Shown here: piece by piece, positions 1-8,451 of the stretch
Layout: every line of letters starts with the position of its first letter
Numbering within the stretch: position 1 is the stretch's first letter
From: Trebonia kvetii
GTDB taxonomy: Bacteria; Actinomycetota; Actinomycetes; Streptosporangiales; Streptosporangiaceae
Assembly: GCF_007827045.1 (NCBI RefSeq)
Contig: NZ_RPFW01000012.1
Coordinates: 1 to 64,000 of the forward strand
Length of the DNA: 64,000 nt
Direction: 5' to 3'
Translations under genes and position numbers: made by a program
The notes under the pieces: model-generated
Told to the model about the DNA's origin: nothing
Seen by the model: only the letters and a program-made list of their open reading frames with translations
Database searches by the model: none

Positions 1-1
1 C

Positions 2-121
2 CGCGTCGCCCGCCCTGCGGCATTCCACGAGCACTGGTCAGACTGGAGACGCCGCCGTCAGGCCGCCGCCCGCAAATCGCATTACGCCCGCCGAATCAGA
101 GATCACGAGGCGCTGTTGTAG
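2..121 (+). CDS. C-terminal tail of an IS transposase (cut by window edge)
   Basis: An open frame runs in from the left edge and stops at TAG 119-121. The last 39 residues contain HEHWSDWRRRRQ and a basic end, SHYARRIRDHEALL, which resembles the extreme C-terminus of actinobacterial IS701-type transposases. Only the tail is visible, so neither the family nor the integrity of the gene can be settled. It runs convergently towards the kinase gene, with 44 bp between the stops. It is too short to rule out a chance frame. Confidence 0.4.
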   Translation, partial: RVARPAAFHEHWSDWRRRRQAAARKSHYARRIRDHEALL

Positions 122-165
122 TACTAGTTCCAGATAACCCGGCGGGTTGCTGGCCGGGGCGGAGG

Positions 166-1641
166 TTAGTGGACGCCGAGGGCGGCGCCGAGGGCGGCGA
201 TCGCCTTCGGCACTGTGGTGGCTGCCTTGCCGGTGATCTGTCCCTGGGACTGGTGCTTGTCGTAGGCCTGAACGAGCTGGGTGAACTGCTTCTGGGTCTG
301 CTGGGCGCCCGGGCCGGGCGGGCCGAACAGCAGGGGCTGCAGGTGGCTGAACAGGTCCTGGCCGGCCTGCTGGGTGACCTGGCCGTCAGCGACGCCGGCC
401 TGCAGGTTACCGACCAGCGCGGCGGCCGCCGTGGCGGTCGGGGGGAGGGCTGGGGCGGTGGCCGTTTGTGCCGGGGTGCGGGTGGGAGCGGCTGACTCAG
501 GCGGCCGGCTCACCGGGGCGCGGGTCGAGGCGGCCGGGCGGGTGGCTGCGGGGGCGGGAGTCGAGGCGGCGGGGCGGGTGGCTGCGTGGGTGCGGGTCGG
601 GGTGGCCGGGCGGGTGGCTGCGTGGGTGCGGGCGGTCGTTCCGGCAGCGGCCGGGGCAGGCCCGGCGGGCCTGGTGCTGCCGGGGCCGGCCAGGAGCACC
701 GCTACCAGAGCGGCCAGCGCCGCGGTGAGCGCTGCCGTCAGCAGGGTTTCGGGCCGCCGCAGCCGCTGCCGGCTGCCCTGAGTCCTGGCGGGGGTGGCTG
801 GGGGCAGGGCCGTGCCGCCCTGGGCCGGGACGGCGAGCGGTCCGGCGCGGGCCGCCGCCGCGCTGGCCGGGCGGGCGGCGGGGGCCTTGGCCAGCAGCCG
901 GGCGGTTAGCTGGTCCAAACTGGCGGGCAGCCCAGGGCGGCGCGCCGACGGCGGGCCGGGATCGTCGTATACCTGCCGGTAGGCCAGCGCGAGCTGGGAT
1001 TCGGCGGTGAACGGCGGGCTGCCGGTGAGCATCTCGAACAGCACGCAGCCGAGGGAGTAAAGGTCGGACGCCGGCCCGGCCGGATGCCCGGCCGCCTGCT
1101 CCGGGGACAGGTAGGCGGGGGTGCCCAGCACCGTCCCGGTCGCGGTCCTGGCCGCAGTGCCGTCGGCCCGGGCGATGCCGAAGTCGAGGATCTTCACCTC
1201 CCCGCCGGCCAGCATGATGTTGACCGGCTTGATGTCGCGGTGCACCAGCCCGGCGGCGTGCGCCGCCTCCAGGCCCTCGCACACCCCCGCGGCGATCGCG
1301 ACCGCCTGCCCGGCCGGCAGCGGGCCGGCGTCGTCCAGCACCTGGCGCAGGGTGCGGCCGGTGACCAGTTCCATCACCAGGAACGGCGTGCCGCGGTCGA
1401 TCCCGGAGTCGAAGACGGTCACCAGCCGGGGGTGGCTGACCGAGGCCGCGTGCCGGGCCTCGCGCTCGAACCTGTCGGCGAACCCCGGGTCGGCGGCGAA
1501 CTGCTGGCTGAGCACCTTGACGGCGACCTCGCGGCCGAGCACCTGATCGTGCGCCCGCCACACGGTCGCCATCCCGCCGGTGCCCAGCACCTCGGCCAGC
1601 ACGTACCGGCCGCCGAGGACCCGGCTGCCTGTCACCGCCAT
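166..1641 (-). CDS. Membrane-anchored Ser/Thr protein kinase (PknB type)
   Basis: A Hanks-type kinase of 491 residues. The glycine loop LGTGGMATVW, VAVKVL lysine, catalytic HRDIKPVNIML, DFGIA and GTPAYLSPEQ are all present, so it should be active and phosphorylate Ser/Thr in the cytoplasm. A transmembrane segment (LLTAALTAALAALVAVLLAG) follows the kinase domain. The outer part is a Thr/Ala/Pro linker with repeated THAATRPA units, then a roughly 90-residue Gln-rich domain of unknown role. No PASTA repeats are present. I chose ATG 1641 because the conserved N-lobe begins directly after it; the frame stays open to 1740, so a longer start is possible. The gene stands alone next to mobile DNA. Confidence 0.85.
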   Translation of the reverse strand: MAVTGSRVLGGRYVLAEVLGTGGMATVWRAHDQVLGREVAVKVLSQQFAADPGFADRFEREARHAASVSHPRLVTVFDSGIDRGTPFLVMELVTGRTLRQVLDDAGPLPAGQAVAIAAGVCEGLEAAHAAGLVHRDIKPVNIMLAGGEVKILDFGIARADGTAARTATGTVLGTPAYLSPEQAAGHPAGPASDLYSLGCVLFEMLTGSPPFTAESQLALAYRQVYDDPGPPSARRPGLPASLDQLTARLLAKAPAARPASAAAARAGPLAVPAQGGTALPPATPARTQGSRQRLRRPETLLTAALTAALAALVAVLLAGPGSTRPAGPAPAAAGTTARTHAATRPATPTRTHAATRPAASTPAPAATRPAASTRAPVSRPPESAAPTRTPAQTATAPALPPTATAAAALVGNLQAGVADGQVTQQAGQDLFSHLQPLLFGPPGPGAQQTQKQFTQLVQAYDKHQSQGQITGKAATTVPKAIAALGAALGVH

Positions 1642-1905
1642 GACCCGCCCACCTGCTGCATCCACTGAACGCACACCCTTCGTCGCGGATCGTATTCGGG
1701 AGGCGATCAAAACCATCCCACGTGGCAAATACGTGGTCAAGCGACTTGGCGAAGGGTTGCGAAATATCCCATTTGCTCAGGTAAACCTCTATGGCGTTGC
1801 GCAGTGGACGACGGGACTCATAATCTGCTGGTAGCCGTAGAGCGGTGCCGAAATGCGTGTTCTGCGTCCGCAACGCGCTCGTGGATCGGTCGGCTTGACA
1901 ACTGC

Positions 1906-2389
1906 CTAATCGGCGCGGACTCGCGGCGCAGTGGCCAGCGAACTCGATCACCGCGTGTGATGGCCACGGTGCCAGCCTTGTGACCGCCACTGGGGAGATT
2001 CTGGCGGCCGCCCACAATGAATACCGGTGCGCAGAGTCGTTATGCGCGGCTCGGTTGATTGCACGCTCTTGTGTTCATACCTGTGAGTGAAGCCTGACGT
2101 GTGGCTCGGGCAACTGGCATGGGTTGCCGGACGTGGGATTGCTGATTTGCGCCGCGGGGACAGGTCTGCCGGTGCCCTTGACGGGCGTCGTCGTGATTGC
2201 TGAGCAGGCCTGAGGGCCAACACAGAAGCAACGCAAGCCCGGGTGCGGGGCAAGATCAAGTGAAAAGCGGAAGGTCGGCGGTTCGACCCCGCCCCTGACC
2301 ACCACCACGACGACCTCCCGGATGCTCAGTCGACCCTCTCACCTGCGCTGGCACCCGGGGCGCGGGCACCAAAGTGAACGGAGCGCTCC
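1906..2389. repeat. 484-bp direct repeat, copy 1
   Basis: This segment recurs at 4130-4613 with a constant offset of 2224 and no difference that I can see. It contains a 44-bp tRNA-Phe 3' fragment at 2261-2304 and ends in GAGCGCTCC just before unrelated sequence. It holds no convincing gene. A copy this perfect implies a recent duplication or ongoing gene conversion. Confidence 0.9.
2261..2304 (+). other. tRNA-Phe 3' fragment (probable integrase attachment-site remnant), copy 1
   Basis: The fragment reads from the anticodon loop (TGAAAA, i.e. GAA plus AA) through a 3' anticodon stem GCGGA, a T-arm GGCGG-TTCGACC-CCGCC with five perfect pairs, the acceptor strand CCTGACC, discriminator A and CCA. 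The 5' half of a tRNA is missing: the bases upstream of the loop do not pair. A tRNA 3' end cut at the anticodon loop is the classic core of an attachment site used by tyrosine integrases of integrative elements. No integrase gene is in the window. Confidence 0.7.
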
Positions 2390-2944
2390 TACCTGCATCC
2401 GCCGGTGATCGCAAGCGTGCAATCTGGGGTTTGTGCAGTCAATGCCGGGCTGGTCCGGGGATGCCTGAGTCCGCTCCCTGTCCCTGACAGGCGCCGGGTT
2501 CTGCGAGCGGGGCGGCGGGTCATAGGGGCGCGCAGCGGCGCCGCAGGCGCCCTTGACCCGGCCGCCCGCGGAGCGGATCATGCCCGGTGGCGGGGGCAGG
2601 GAGTCCCTTGGTGCGGGGGCCGGTTCAGCGGTTCAGGCTGGTGGCCTTTCTGTGCGGGTGATCGGCCGTGGCGGCAGGGGGCGGGGCGGGGAGCAGCCAG
2701 CCTTACCTAGGTCCGCGGGGCGCGGGTGCCCCGGCGACATGATGATTGATTGGGTATCCCCGCCTGCGGGGATGCGGCCGCTCAGTCTAATCAGGCCGTC
2801 CGCCGGGCCCCTTGGCAAGGGCCGGCGGCGGCTGACAGCGGTTCGGCGGGAGCTGGCCGCGGTGGTCCCCATCGGGTGAATGCGGCTGCGGTGTGCCCGG
2901 CCGGGCCGGCGCGGTCACGGCTGGTCGCCATGGCGTGGAGGGGC
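2390..2944. other. Non-coding stretch downstream of the IS110 transposase, with hairpins
   Basis: No convincing gene is seen. Two strong dyads stand out: ATCCCCGC-CT-GCGGGGAT at 2756-2773 and a GC-rich imperfect hairpin around 2797-2829 (CCGCCGG...CCGGCGG with inner CCTTG/CAAGG). They lie 3' of the transposase and could be its terminator, element end or a structured RNA. IS110-family elements are known to encode a bridge RNA in a flank, but whether this one does cannot be told here. The left edge of the element was not found. Confidence 0.4.
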
Positions 2945-3982
2945 TCAGGCGGCGGCGAGCGCGTCGTTGCCGAGCTCAGCCAGGATGTGGCAGCCCTGCC
3001 GGAGGATCTTGCGGGCCTCGGACAGGGCGGCGCGCTTGCCGTTACAGCGGTCTTTGACCTGGGCGTAGTAGCGGTGGTCCGGGGCCGAGGCCCGGGCGTG
3101 GGTCTTGCCGGCCTCGTAGAGGGCCCAGCGCAGTACCGGCGGTCCCTGCCGGGACAGCCGCCCGGGCGGCCCCTTGCGGTCGGAGGAGCGGACGGTGATG
3201 TCCAGCCCGGCGAAGCGGACCGCCTGGCGGGAGGAGGAGAACCGGCCTTCCCCGGCCAGCCAGCACGTCATCGCCAGCGCGGTGACCGGCCCGACCCCGT
3301 ACAGCCGCTCGGACAGGACCTTGGCGCCGGCCAGGTGCCGGGCCGCGTCCAGCAGCTGGTGCCGCAGCTCGTGCAGCAGGGTCTCCAGGACGGCGGTCAT
3401 CTCCAGGGCAGCGGCGACCTGCAGCTGCCCGGCAGGGGACAGGCAGGCGGCCGCGGCCGCCCGCAGCCCGGCCAGGCCCTGCTCGCTGGGCAGCGCGCCC
3501 CCGCCCAGGGCCGGGGCGCTCTGGTGGAACAAGACCGCGTGAATACGCTGCGCCCAGGCGGTGTGCTCGGCCCGCAGGTCATGGTAGGTCTCCAGCAGGG
3601 CCCGGCATTCCAGGATGCGGGCCGGCGGGATCCAGCACTCCGGCAGCCGGCCCTCAGCCAGCAGCGTCCGCAGGTGCCGGCAGTCGGTCCTGTCGGTCTT
3701 CGCGTGCCGCTTGCGGCCGCGCGCGAAGGCGGTGTCGGCCGGCTCGGCCAGGTGCGCCGCGACGCCGGCCGCGGCCAGCTCCTCCGCGACGTACCGCCAC
3801 CCGGTGCACCCCTCGACCGCGAACGCGGCGTCATCGCGGCCGGCGAACCGCGCCAGCCAGGCCCGCAGGTGCTCCCGGTCAGCCGGGCAGACCTGGCCGA
3901 GCTGCACCTGCCCGGTCCCGGTATCGAGGTAGTCGAAAGTGATCTGCTTCCGGTGGATATCCAGCCCGCCTACGATGGGCAT
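2945..3982 (-). CDS. IS110-family transposase (DEDD RuvC-like plus Tnp_20)
   Basis: A 345-residue recombinase of the IS110 family, whose members are RNA-guided through a bridge RNA. The acidic tetrad is visible: D8 in GGLDIHRKQ, E57 in FAVEGCTGW, and D97 and D100 in KTDRTD. The C-terminal half has the Tnp_20 signature (YGVGPVTALA, FAGLDITVRSSDRKG, RLSRQGPPVLRWAL) that carries the catalytic Ser. ATG 3982 is preceded by GAGGAGG at a suitable distance. The frame is intact and full length for the family. It lies between the two 484-bp repeat copies, with 147 bp upstream and 555 bp downstream free of genes. Confidence 0.9.
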   Translation of the reverse strand: MPIVGGLDIHRKQITFDYLDTGTGQVQLGQVCPADREHLRAWLARFAGRDDAAFAVEGCTGWRYVAEELAAAGVAAHLAEPADTAFARGRKRHAKTDRTDCRHLRTLLAEGRLPECWIPPARILECRALLETYHDLRAEHTAWAQRIHAVLFHQSAPALGGGALPSEQGLAGLRAAAAACLSPAGQLQVAAALEMTAVLETLLHELRHQLLDAARHLAGAKVLSERLYGVGPVTALAMTCWLAGEGRFSSSRQAVRFAGLDITVRSSDRKGPPGRLSRQGPPVLRWALYEAGKTHARASAPDHRYYAQVKDRCNGKRAALSEARKILRQGCHILAELGNDALAAA

Positions 3983-4129
3983 CGGGACCTCCTCAAGCTC
4001 CGGAGGGGCGCGGGCACACGCCCCCATGCGAATTGCCTACGCGGTCCATAGTGACGCGCGCCTGAGCTGGGGAGGTCTCCCGCACCCGGGCCGCCAACCT
4101 CAAGCTCAGCCCGGCCCGATGCATGTCAT

Positions 4130-4613
4130 CTAATCGGCGCGGACTCGCGGCGCAGTGGCCAGCGAACTCGATCACCGCGTGTGATGGCCACGGTGCCAGC
4201 CTTGTGACCGCCACTGGGGAGATTCTGGCGGCCGCCCACAATGAATACCGGTGCGCAGAGTCGTTATGCGCGGCTCGGTTGATTGCACGCTCTTGTGTTC
4301 ATACCTGTGAGTGAAGCCTGACGTGTGGCTCGGGCAACTGGCATGGGTTGCCGGACGTGGGATTGCTGATTTGCGCCGCGGGGACAGGTCTGCCGGTGCC
4401 CTTGACGGGCGTCGTCGTGATTGCTGAGCAGGCCTGAGGGCCAACACAGAAGCAACGCAAGCCCGGGTGCGGGGCAAGATCAAGTGAAAAGCGGAAGGTC
4501 GGCGGTTCGACCCCGCCCCTGACCACCACCACGACGACCTCCCGGATGCTCAGTCGACCCTCTCACCTGCGCTGGCACCCGGGGCGCGGGCACCAAAGTG
4601 AACGGAGCGCTCC
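4130..4613. repeat. 484-bp direct repeat, copy 2
   Basis: This is the second copy of the segment at 1906-2389. It starts at CTAATCGGCGCGG and ends at GAGCGCTCC, directly before the start codon of the small gene at 4616. The repeat therefore includes that gene's ribosome binding site but not its coding region. Copy 1 continues into unrelated sequence, so copy 2 is the one in its original downstream context. Confidence 0.9.
4485..4528 (+). other. tRNA-Phe 3' fragment (probable attachment-site remnant), copy 2
   Basis: This 44-bp tRNA-Phe 3' segment is identical to that at 2261-2304. It is again preceded by sequence that cannot complete a tRNA. Together the two copies flank about 2.2 kb containing the IS110 transposase. 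Confidence 0.7.
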
Positions 4614-4615
4614 AA

Positions 4616-4843
4616 ATGCCAGCATCATCGCACCCGCAGACAGCGCCCTGGCGCATCGACTTCGTGTCTGTCCTTGCAGAAGTGCCAGCGGACTGGGACA
4701 GGGAACAGGTCATCGAGGCCGCCGAACGGGCGCTCCGCGGCGCGTCGTCGCCGGGGCTGCAGTTCCTGAAAGACCTCACCGTCCAGGACGCTGAGCCTGC
4801 GGACGGCGACGACGAGGATGCCGAGTACGGCGGCGAGGCATGA
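4616..4843 (+). CDS. Small acidic hypothetical protein (75 aa)
   Basis: I do not recognise this family. ATG 4616 is chosen because GGAG (4604-4607) lies 8 bases upstream; a GTG at 4598 is in frame but poorly placed. The protein has a folded-looking core (PWRIDFVSVLAEVPADW, then an amphipathic helix) and a very acidic tail, DGDDEDAEYGGEA. Its stop overlaps the ATG of the next ORF (ATGA), suggesting translational coupling. The ribosome binding site lies in the 484-bp repeat while the coding sequence does not. Confidence 0.55.
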   Translation: MPASSHPQTAPWRIDFVSVLAEVPADWDREQVIEAAERALRGASSPGLQFLKDLTVQDAEPADGDDEDAEYGGEA

Positions 4844-5016
4844 CCACCGTCTACGCGTCCGCGCAGCCTCGGCGGGCAGCGCTGTGCACACGGGTATCGG
4901 CCACCGGCCAGCACACCAGCGGCAGTCGGCCGGGGTACGCGCCTGGGCTGGCTCTTCCACCCGATCCAGTCCAGTTCGTCGGACCTTGCACCCCGGCGTT
5001 CACTCGCGATGCGTGA
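4840..5016 (+). CDS. Small hypothetical protein coupled to the upstream ORF (58 aa)
   Basis: An ATG overlapping the previous stop (ATGA) opens a 58-codon frame ending at TGA 5014-5016. The product is Ala/Pro/Arg-rich with no signal peptide, membrane segment or motif I know. The main evidence is the 4-base overlap, typical of coupled actinobacterial genes. It may equally be a truncated remnant, because sequence after it looks non-coding up to 5168. Confidence 0.35.
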   Translation: MTTVYASAQPRRAALCTRVSATGQHTSGSRPGYAPGLALPPDPVQFVGPCTPAFTRDA

Positions 5017-5168
5017 TCAATCCTAATCTGGGGCCGCCGCCCAGTCCCGCCGTTCGGCACCCTGAGAGGTGATCCGTTTTGGCTTGGGCTCACCGCACAT
5101 AACTGGTATTCAAGAGCTCAACAGGAGCTGGCCCAGGGACATCGGGCAGCCGTTCGGGATAGCGATTT

Positions 5169-6356
5169 CTACTCCGCGGCGACCAGGCGCCAGCTCTTGC
5201 CGTTCCAGAGGCCGGACAGGCCGGTGCCGTTCGCCAGCCCGGCGGGGCCCGCGTGGCCGACCGCGACGCAGTCCGTCGCGGAAAGGCAGGTCACGTCCTG
5301 GAACAAGCTGGCCTTGCCCCTGCCCGGCGCAGGGACTCCGGTCACCTTCCAAGCCTTGCCGTTCCAGGTCACGGCGGCCGCCGTAGTCACCCCCTTCGGG
5401 TACGACTCGATGGTCCCCACCGCGACGCACCGGTTCACGACCGCGCAGGGGACACCGTAAAGGTGCGAGCCGCTCATTCCTCCCCCCGGCAACGGTACGG
5501 CGACGTCCCGCCAGCTCGTGCCGTTCAGGATCACGCTGAAGCTCACGGTCGCCGTGGCGAACATCGCGGAGCCGACCGCTACGCAGCTGCCCGCCGACCG
5601 GCATGACACGCCGGTCAGCACGGCGCCTATGTCCGCGGGCAGGGCCGGCCCTTTCCTTATCGACCAGACCTTGCCGTTCCAAGACTCGATCACCGCCACC
5701 GGCCTGGGACGCGTTGCGCTGACTGCCACGCAGCGGGCCCGGGACACACACGAAACCGCGTCAAGTCCGCTGATCGCCAAGCCGCCGCCGGATGCGGGCG
5801 GGCTGGTCTGGGTCCACCGCTTCCCGTCCCAGATCTCGGCCAGCGGGGCGGCGAGGCCGCCGCTCGTGGACGAGCCCACGGCCACGCAGTTTGCCGCCGA
5901 CGTGCATGACACCCCGGACAGCGAGGCGTCCGCAGCGCCGGGCGCGGGCAGTTGCGCTGGCGTCCACGCCTTGCCGTTCCAGGTGTCGCCGAGCGCGAAC
6001 TCCTTGCCTGTGCCCTTGCCGGAGAACCAGCCGACCGCGACGCAGCGAGCGGCGGACTCGCAGGAGACGCCGCGAAGGATGCCTGCGGTCGCCCCCCGCG
6101 GCAGCTTCACGCCGACCGTCCGCCACGTCGTGCCGTTCCACGTCTCGGCCAGCGGGCCGCCCGCACCCTTGAGCGCGTTGTGATCGATGCCGACGGCGAG
6201 GCAGTTCCTGGGCGTCACGCAGGATACGCCCAGCAACTCGCGGGCGGCCGGCGGCGCAGCGGCTGTCCCGGCCGACGCCGGCAGGACACCCGTCACGGCG
6301 GCACCGAGCACGGTCACCACAGCGATCAGCGCTGACGCCATTGCTCTATGGTTCAA
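5169..6356 (-). CDS. Secreted seven-repeat protein, predicted seven-bladed beta-propeller
   Basis: A 395-residue exported protein. A signal peptide (ALIAVVTVLGAAVTGVLPASA) is followed by seven repeats of about 47 residues, each built as GVSC-x5-CVAVG, a variable loop, then a WNGK-x-W strand and P-x-P-G turn. Each repeat has two Cys spaced about seven apart, so internal disulfides are likely outside the cell. Seven copies of this size point to a closed propeller, a fold often used for binding. I place the start at TTG 6356 because GGAG sits 5 bases upstream; ATG 6341 is the alternative. Function and ligand are unknown. Confidence 0.75.
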   Translation of the reverse strand: MNHRAMASALIAVVTVLGAAVTGVLPASAGTAAAPPAARELLGVSCVTPRNCLAVGIDHNALKGAGGPLAETWNGTTWRTVGVKLPRGATAGILRGVSCESAARCVAVGWFSGKGTGKEFALGDTWNGKAWTPAQLPAPGAADASLSGVSCTSAANCVAVGSSTSGGLAAPLAEIWDGKRWTQTSPPASGGGLAISGLDAVSCVSRARCVAVSATRPRPVAVIESWNGKVWSIRKGPALPADIGAVLTGVSCRSAGSCVAVGSAMFATATVSFSVILNGTSWRDVAVPLPGGGMSGSHLYGVPCAVVNRCVAVGTIESYPKGVTTAAAVTWNGKAWKVTGVPAPGRGKASLFQDVTCLSATDCVAVGHAGPAGLANGTGLSGLWNGKSWRLVAAE

Positions 6357-6751
6357 TTCTTCTCCCCGGGTCCGGGTCGTCCGCATGGCGCGCCGGAACG
6401 TACAATCTGTGCGCTAAGCGCACCATATGCCCACGGCCGCCAAGGACAGAGTCGATCCGCGTGCGTGTTTTCGGTGCACTTGCGGCTATCTGTCACGCTG
6501 GGTTGATCGAGGCTGGCGGCTGGGGTACCCCGGTTCGGGACGTGTGGCGGGCAGACGGCCTGAACGCATCGTCGCCTGCGCATGCTGGCCGCTGCCGGTG
6601 TCCGCGACCATGGTGACATCGCCTTGCGGGTACCGGGAAACGGGCGCTTCCGATGAGTATCTGGCGGGAAACCCCGGGCCGGCAGGTGGCAAGGGCCGGT
6701 CGTGCTGGTTCATGCTGGTCGGGACGACATCGCTGCGGAGGGAGAGTGTCC
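6357..6751. other. Intergenic region between two divergent genes
   Basis: This 395-bp stretch lies between the start of the propeller gene (minus) and that of the DUF4188 gene (plus). Short open frames exist on both strands but none has a sensible start and codon bias. It probably holds the promoters of the two genes; I cannot assign boxes. Confidence 0.4.
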
Positions 6752-7252
6752 ATGGAGGTCCGGCCAGGCCGTTACACGGCAGACATCGAGGGCGATTTCG
6801 TTGTCTTCTTGATCGGGATGCGCTTCAACCATCCGCTGCGGCTCCGCAAGTGGCTGCCGGTCGCGACGGCCATGCCCAAGATGCTGAAGGTGCTGAGCCG
6901 GCATCCCGAACTGGGCTGCCTGGGCTTCCAGCAGTGGTTCGGGCGGACGACCCTGCTGGTCCAGTACTGGCGCGACTTCGATTCCCTCGACAAGTTCGCC
7001 CGGGATAAGGACCTGCCACACCTGGAGCCGTGGCGGCAGTTCAACCGTGCCGCCAGGGACTCGGGCGAGGTCGGGATCTGGCACGAGACGTTCCGTGTCC
7101 GCGCCGGGGAGTACGAGGCCGTCTACGGCAACATGCCGGTCTTCGGCCTGGCGGCCGCCGGCGCACACGTGCCCGCCGCCCGCAAGGGCAACACGGCAGC
7201 GGCACGCATCGGCGCCAGCACCACCGATGAGCCTGCCGTCGCGCCCTACTGA
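6752..7252 (+). CDS. DUF4188 family protein (monooxygenase-like ferredoxin fold)
   Basis: A 166-residue protein matching the DUF4188 pattern: RPGRYTADIEGDFVVFLIGMRFN at the start, then KWLPVATAMPKMLKVL, and a WRDFDSLDKFARD segment. The fold is a dimeric alpha/beta barrel-like domain related to small heme- or cofactor-free monooxygenases; no substrate is established. ATG 6752 is preceded by GGAGGGAGAG. A longer frame to 6653 lacks a good site. The C-terminal 25 residues are Ala-rich and probably disordered. It is monocistronic in this context. Confidence 0.8.
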   Translation: MEVRPGRYTADIEGDFVVFLIGMRFNHPLRLRKWLPVATAMPKMLKVLSRHPELGCLGFQQWFGRTTLLVQYWRDFDSLDKFARDKDLPHLEPWRQFNRAARDSGEVGIWHETFRVRAGEYEAVYGNMPVFGLAAAGAHVPAARKGNTAAARIGASTTDEPAVAPY

Positions 7253-7484
7253 CCGCTATATCGCGACACGGCAACCGCTGACACCGGGCGTGCCGGCCGG
7301 CGATCCCTCCTCGACAACCCCTATCGACGTCACCGCCGCGCGCACTCCCGCCGTTCGGCGCGCCTTAAGCGCTCATCCCTGCGATTGCTAAGGCCGCGCA
7401 TAGCTGAGGATTCTGGGCTGGGCTGGGCGTCTGGAAGGTGAGGGAGTGCCGTCACCGATGGCTTGCTGAGTGTGACCGGCAGTG

Positions 7485-8438
7485 TCACAGGCTTCGCAGT
7501 ACGCGGCTGCGGTCTGCCTGCGCGCGGAGCGACACGTCGGCGTCGAAGGCGATCGCGTCGTACTCGTGCGGCACGCCGGGATGCATGTGCAACTCGACGG
7601 GCACGCCTGCCTGGCTGAGGGTGAGTGCGTAGCGGAGGGCCTCGTCGCGGAAGACGTCGAGCTGGCCGACCTCGATGTAGGCCGGGGGCAGGGAGCGCGC
7701 GTCCTTCAGTCGCGCCGGCGCGGCCGCGGGGTCGACGTCGCGGTTTTCGTGTCCCGCTCCGAGCAGGGCGTCCCAGCCCGTCGCGTTGTCGCCATACGAC
7801 CAGCCGGCGAACGGGGCGATGAAGGGGTCGGGTGCCGTGGTGCGATCGTCGAGCATCGGGTAGAGAAGCAACTGGCCGGCTATTGCCGGGCCTTGCCGGT
7901 CGCGGCTCACGATCGCGACGCCCGCTGCCAGCCCGCCGCCCGCGCTGTCGCCCATCACCGCGATGCGGCCCGGGTCGATGCCGAGCTCTGCCGCGTGGCC
8001 CGCCAGCCAGGCTAGCCCGGCATAGGCGTCCTCGACCGGCACCGGGTGCGGGTGCTCGGGCGCCAGCCGGTACTGCACGGACAGCATCGGCACGCCGGTC
8101 CGGGCCACGTAGCGCGACACGGGCCCGTCGAAGATCGGCACCGAGCCCAGGATCATCCCGCCGCCGTGCAGGTAAAGCACGGCGGCGCCGACGTCACTTG
8201 ACGGCAGCCTGTACCACCGGGCCAGCAGCGTGGCGCCGTCTGCCGCGGTGACTTGATGGTCGGTGATCTCGACGTCCTGAGCGGGCGGCTGCGCCTGGTT
8301 GTTGAAGTAGTCCAGCATCGCATCGAGGGCCACGCGCCGGGCCTGCACGTCGCCGGCCGGCCACGCCGGAGGCGGCCCGTTCTCCTCAAGTGCGGCCTGC
8401 AGGACCGCGGCCACCTCAGCATCCAGGGTGAACGTCAA
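7485..8438 (-). CDS. Alpha/beta hydrolase, HSL family (esterase/lipase)
   Basis: A 317-residue carboxylesterase of the hormone-sensitive-lipase group. It has the oxyanion motif HGGG (YLHGGGMILGS), nucleophile elbow GDSAGGG, the acid in GQLDVFRDEA, and the catalytic His in HPGVPHEYDA. The likely role is hydrolysis of short acyl or aryl esters in the cytoplasm. It follows the cupin gene by 13 bases on the same strand, so the two form an operon, with a TetR regulator divergently placed in front. Confidence 0.85.
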   Translation of the reverse strand: MTFTLDAEVAAVLQAALEENGPPPAWPAGDVQARRVALDAMLDYFNNQAQPPAQDVEITDHQVTAADGATLLARWYRLPSSDVGAAVLYLHGGGMILGSVPIFDGPVSRYVARTGVPMLSVQYRLAPEHPHPVPVEDAYAGLAWLAGHAAELGIDPGRIAVMGDSAGGGLAAGVAIVSRDRQGPAIAGQLLLYPMLDDRTTAPDPFIAPFAGWSYGDNATGWDALLGAGHENRDVDPAAAPARLKDARSLPPAYIEVGQLDVFRDEALRYALTLSQAGVPVELHMHPGVPHEYDAIAFDADVSLRAQADRSRVLRSL

Positions 8439-8451
8439 TTCGGGGCTCCTG

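Noticed and set aside
497..2017. 506-codon frame overlapping the kinase gene on the same strand
   Set aside because: It is the kinase gene read in another frame; Arg/Pro/Gly-rich product without domains.
2261..2304. Complete tRNA-Phe gene
   Set aside because: Only the 3' half from the anticodon loop pairs; no D-arm or 5' acceptor strand precedes it in either copy.
2750..4051. 433-codon plus-strand frame across the IS110 transposase
   Set aside because: Antisense shadow caused by high GC; the minus strand holds the full DEDD transposase with a good ribosome binding site.
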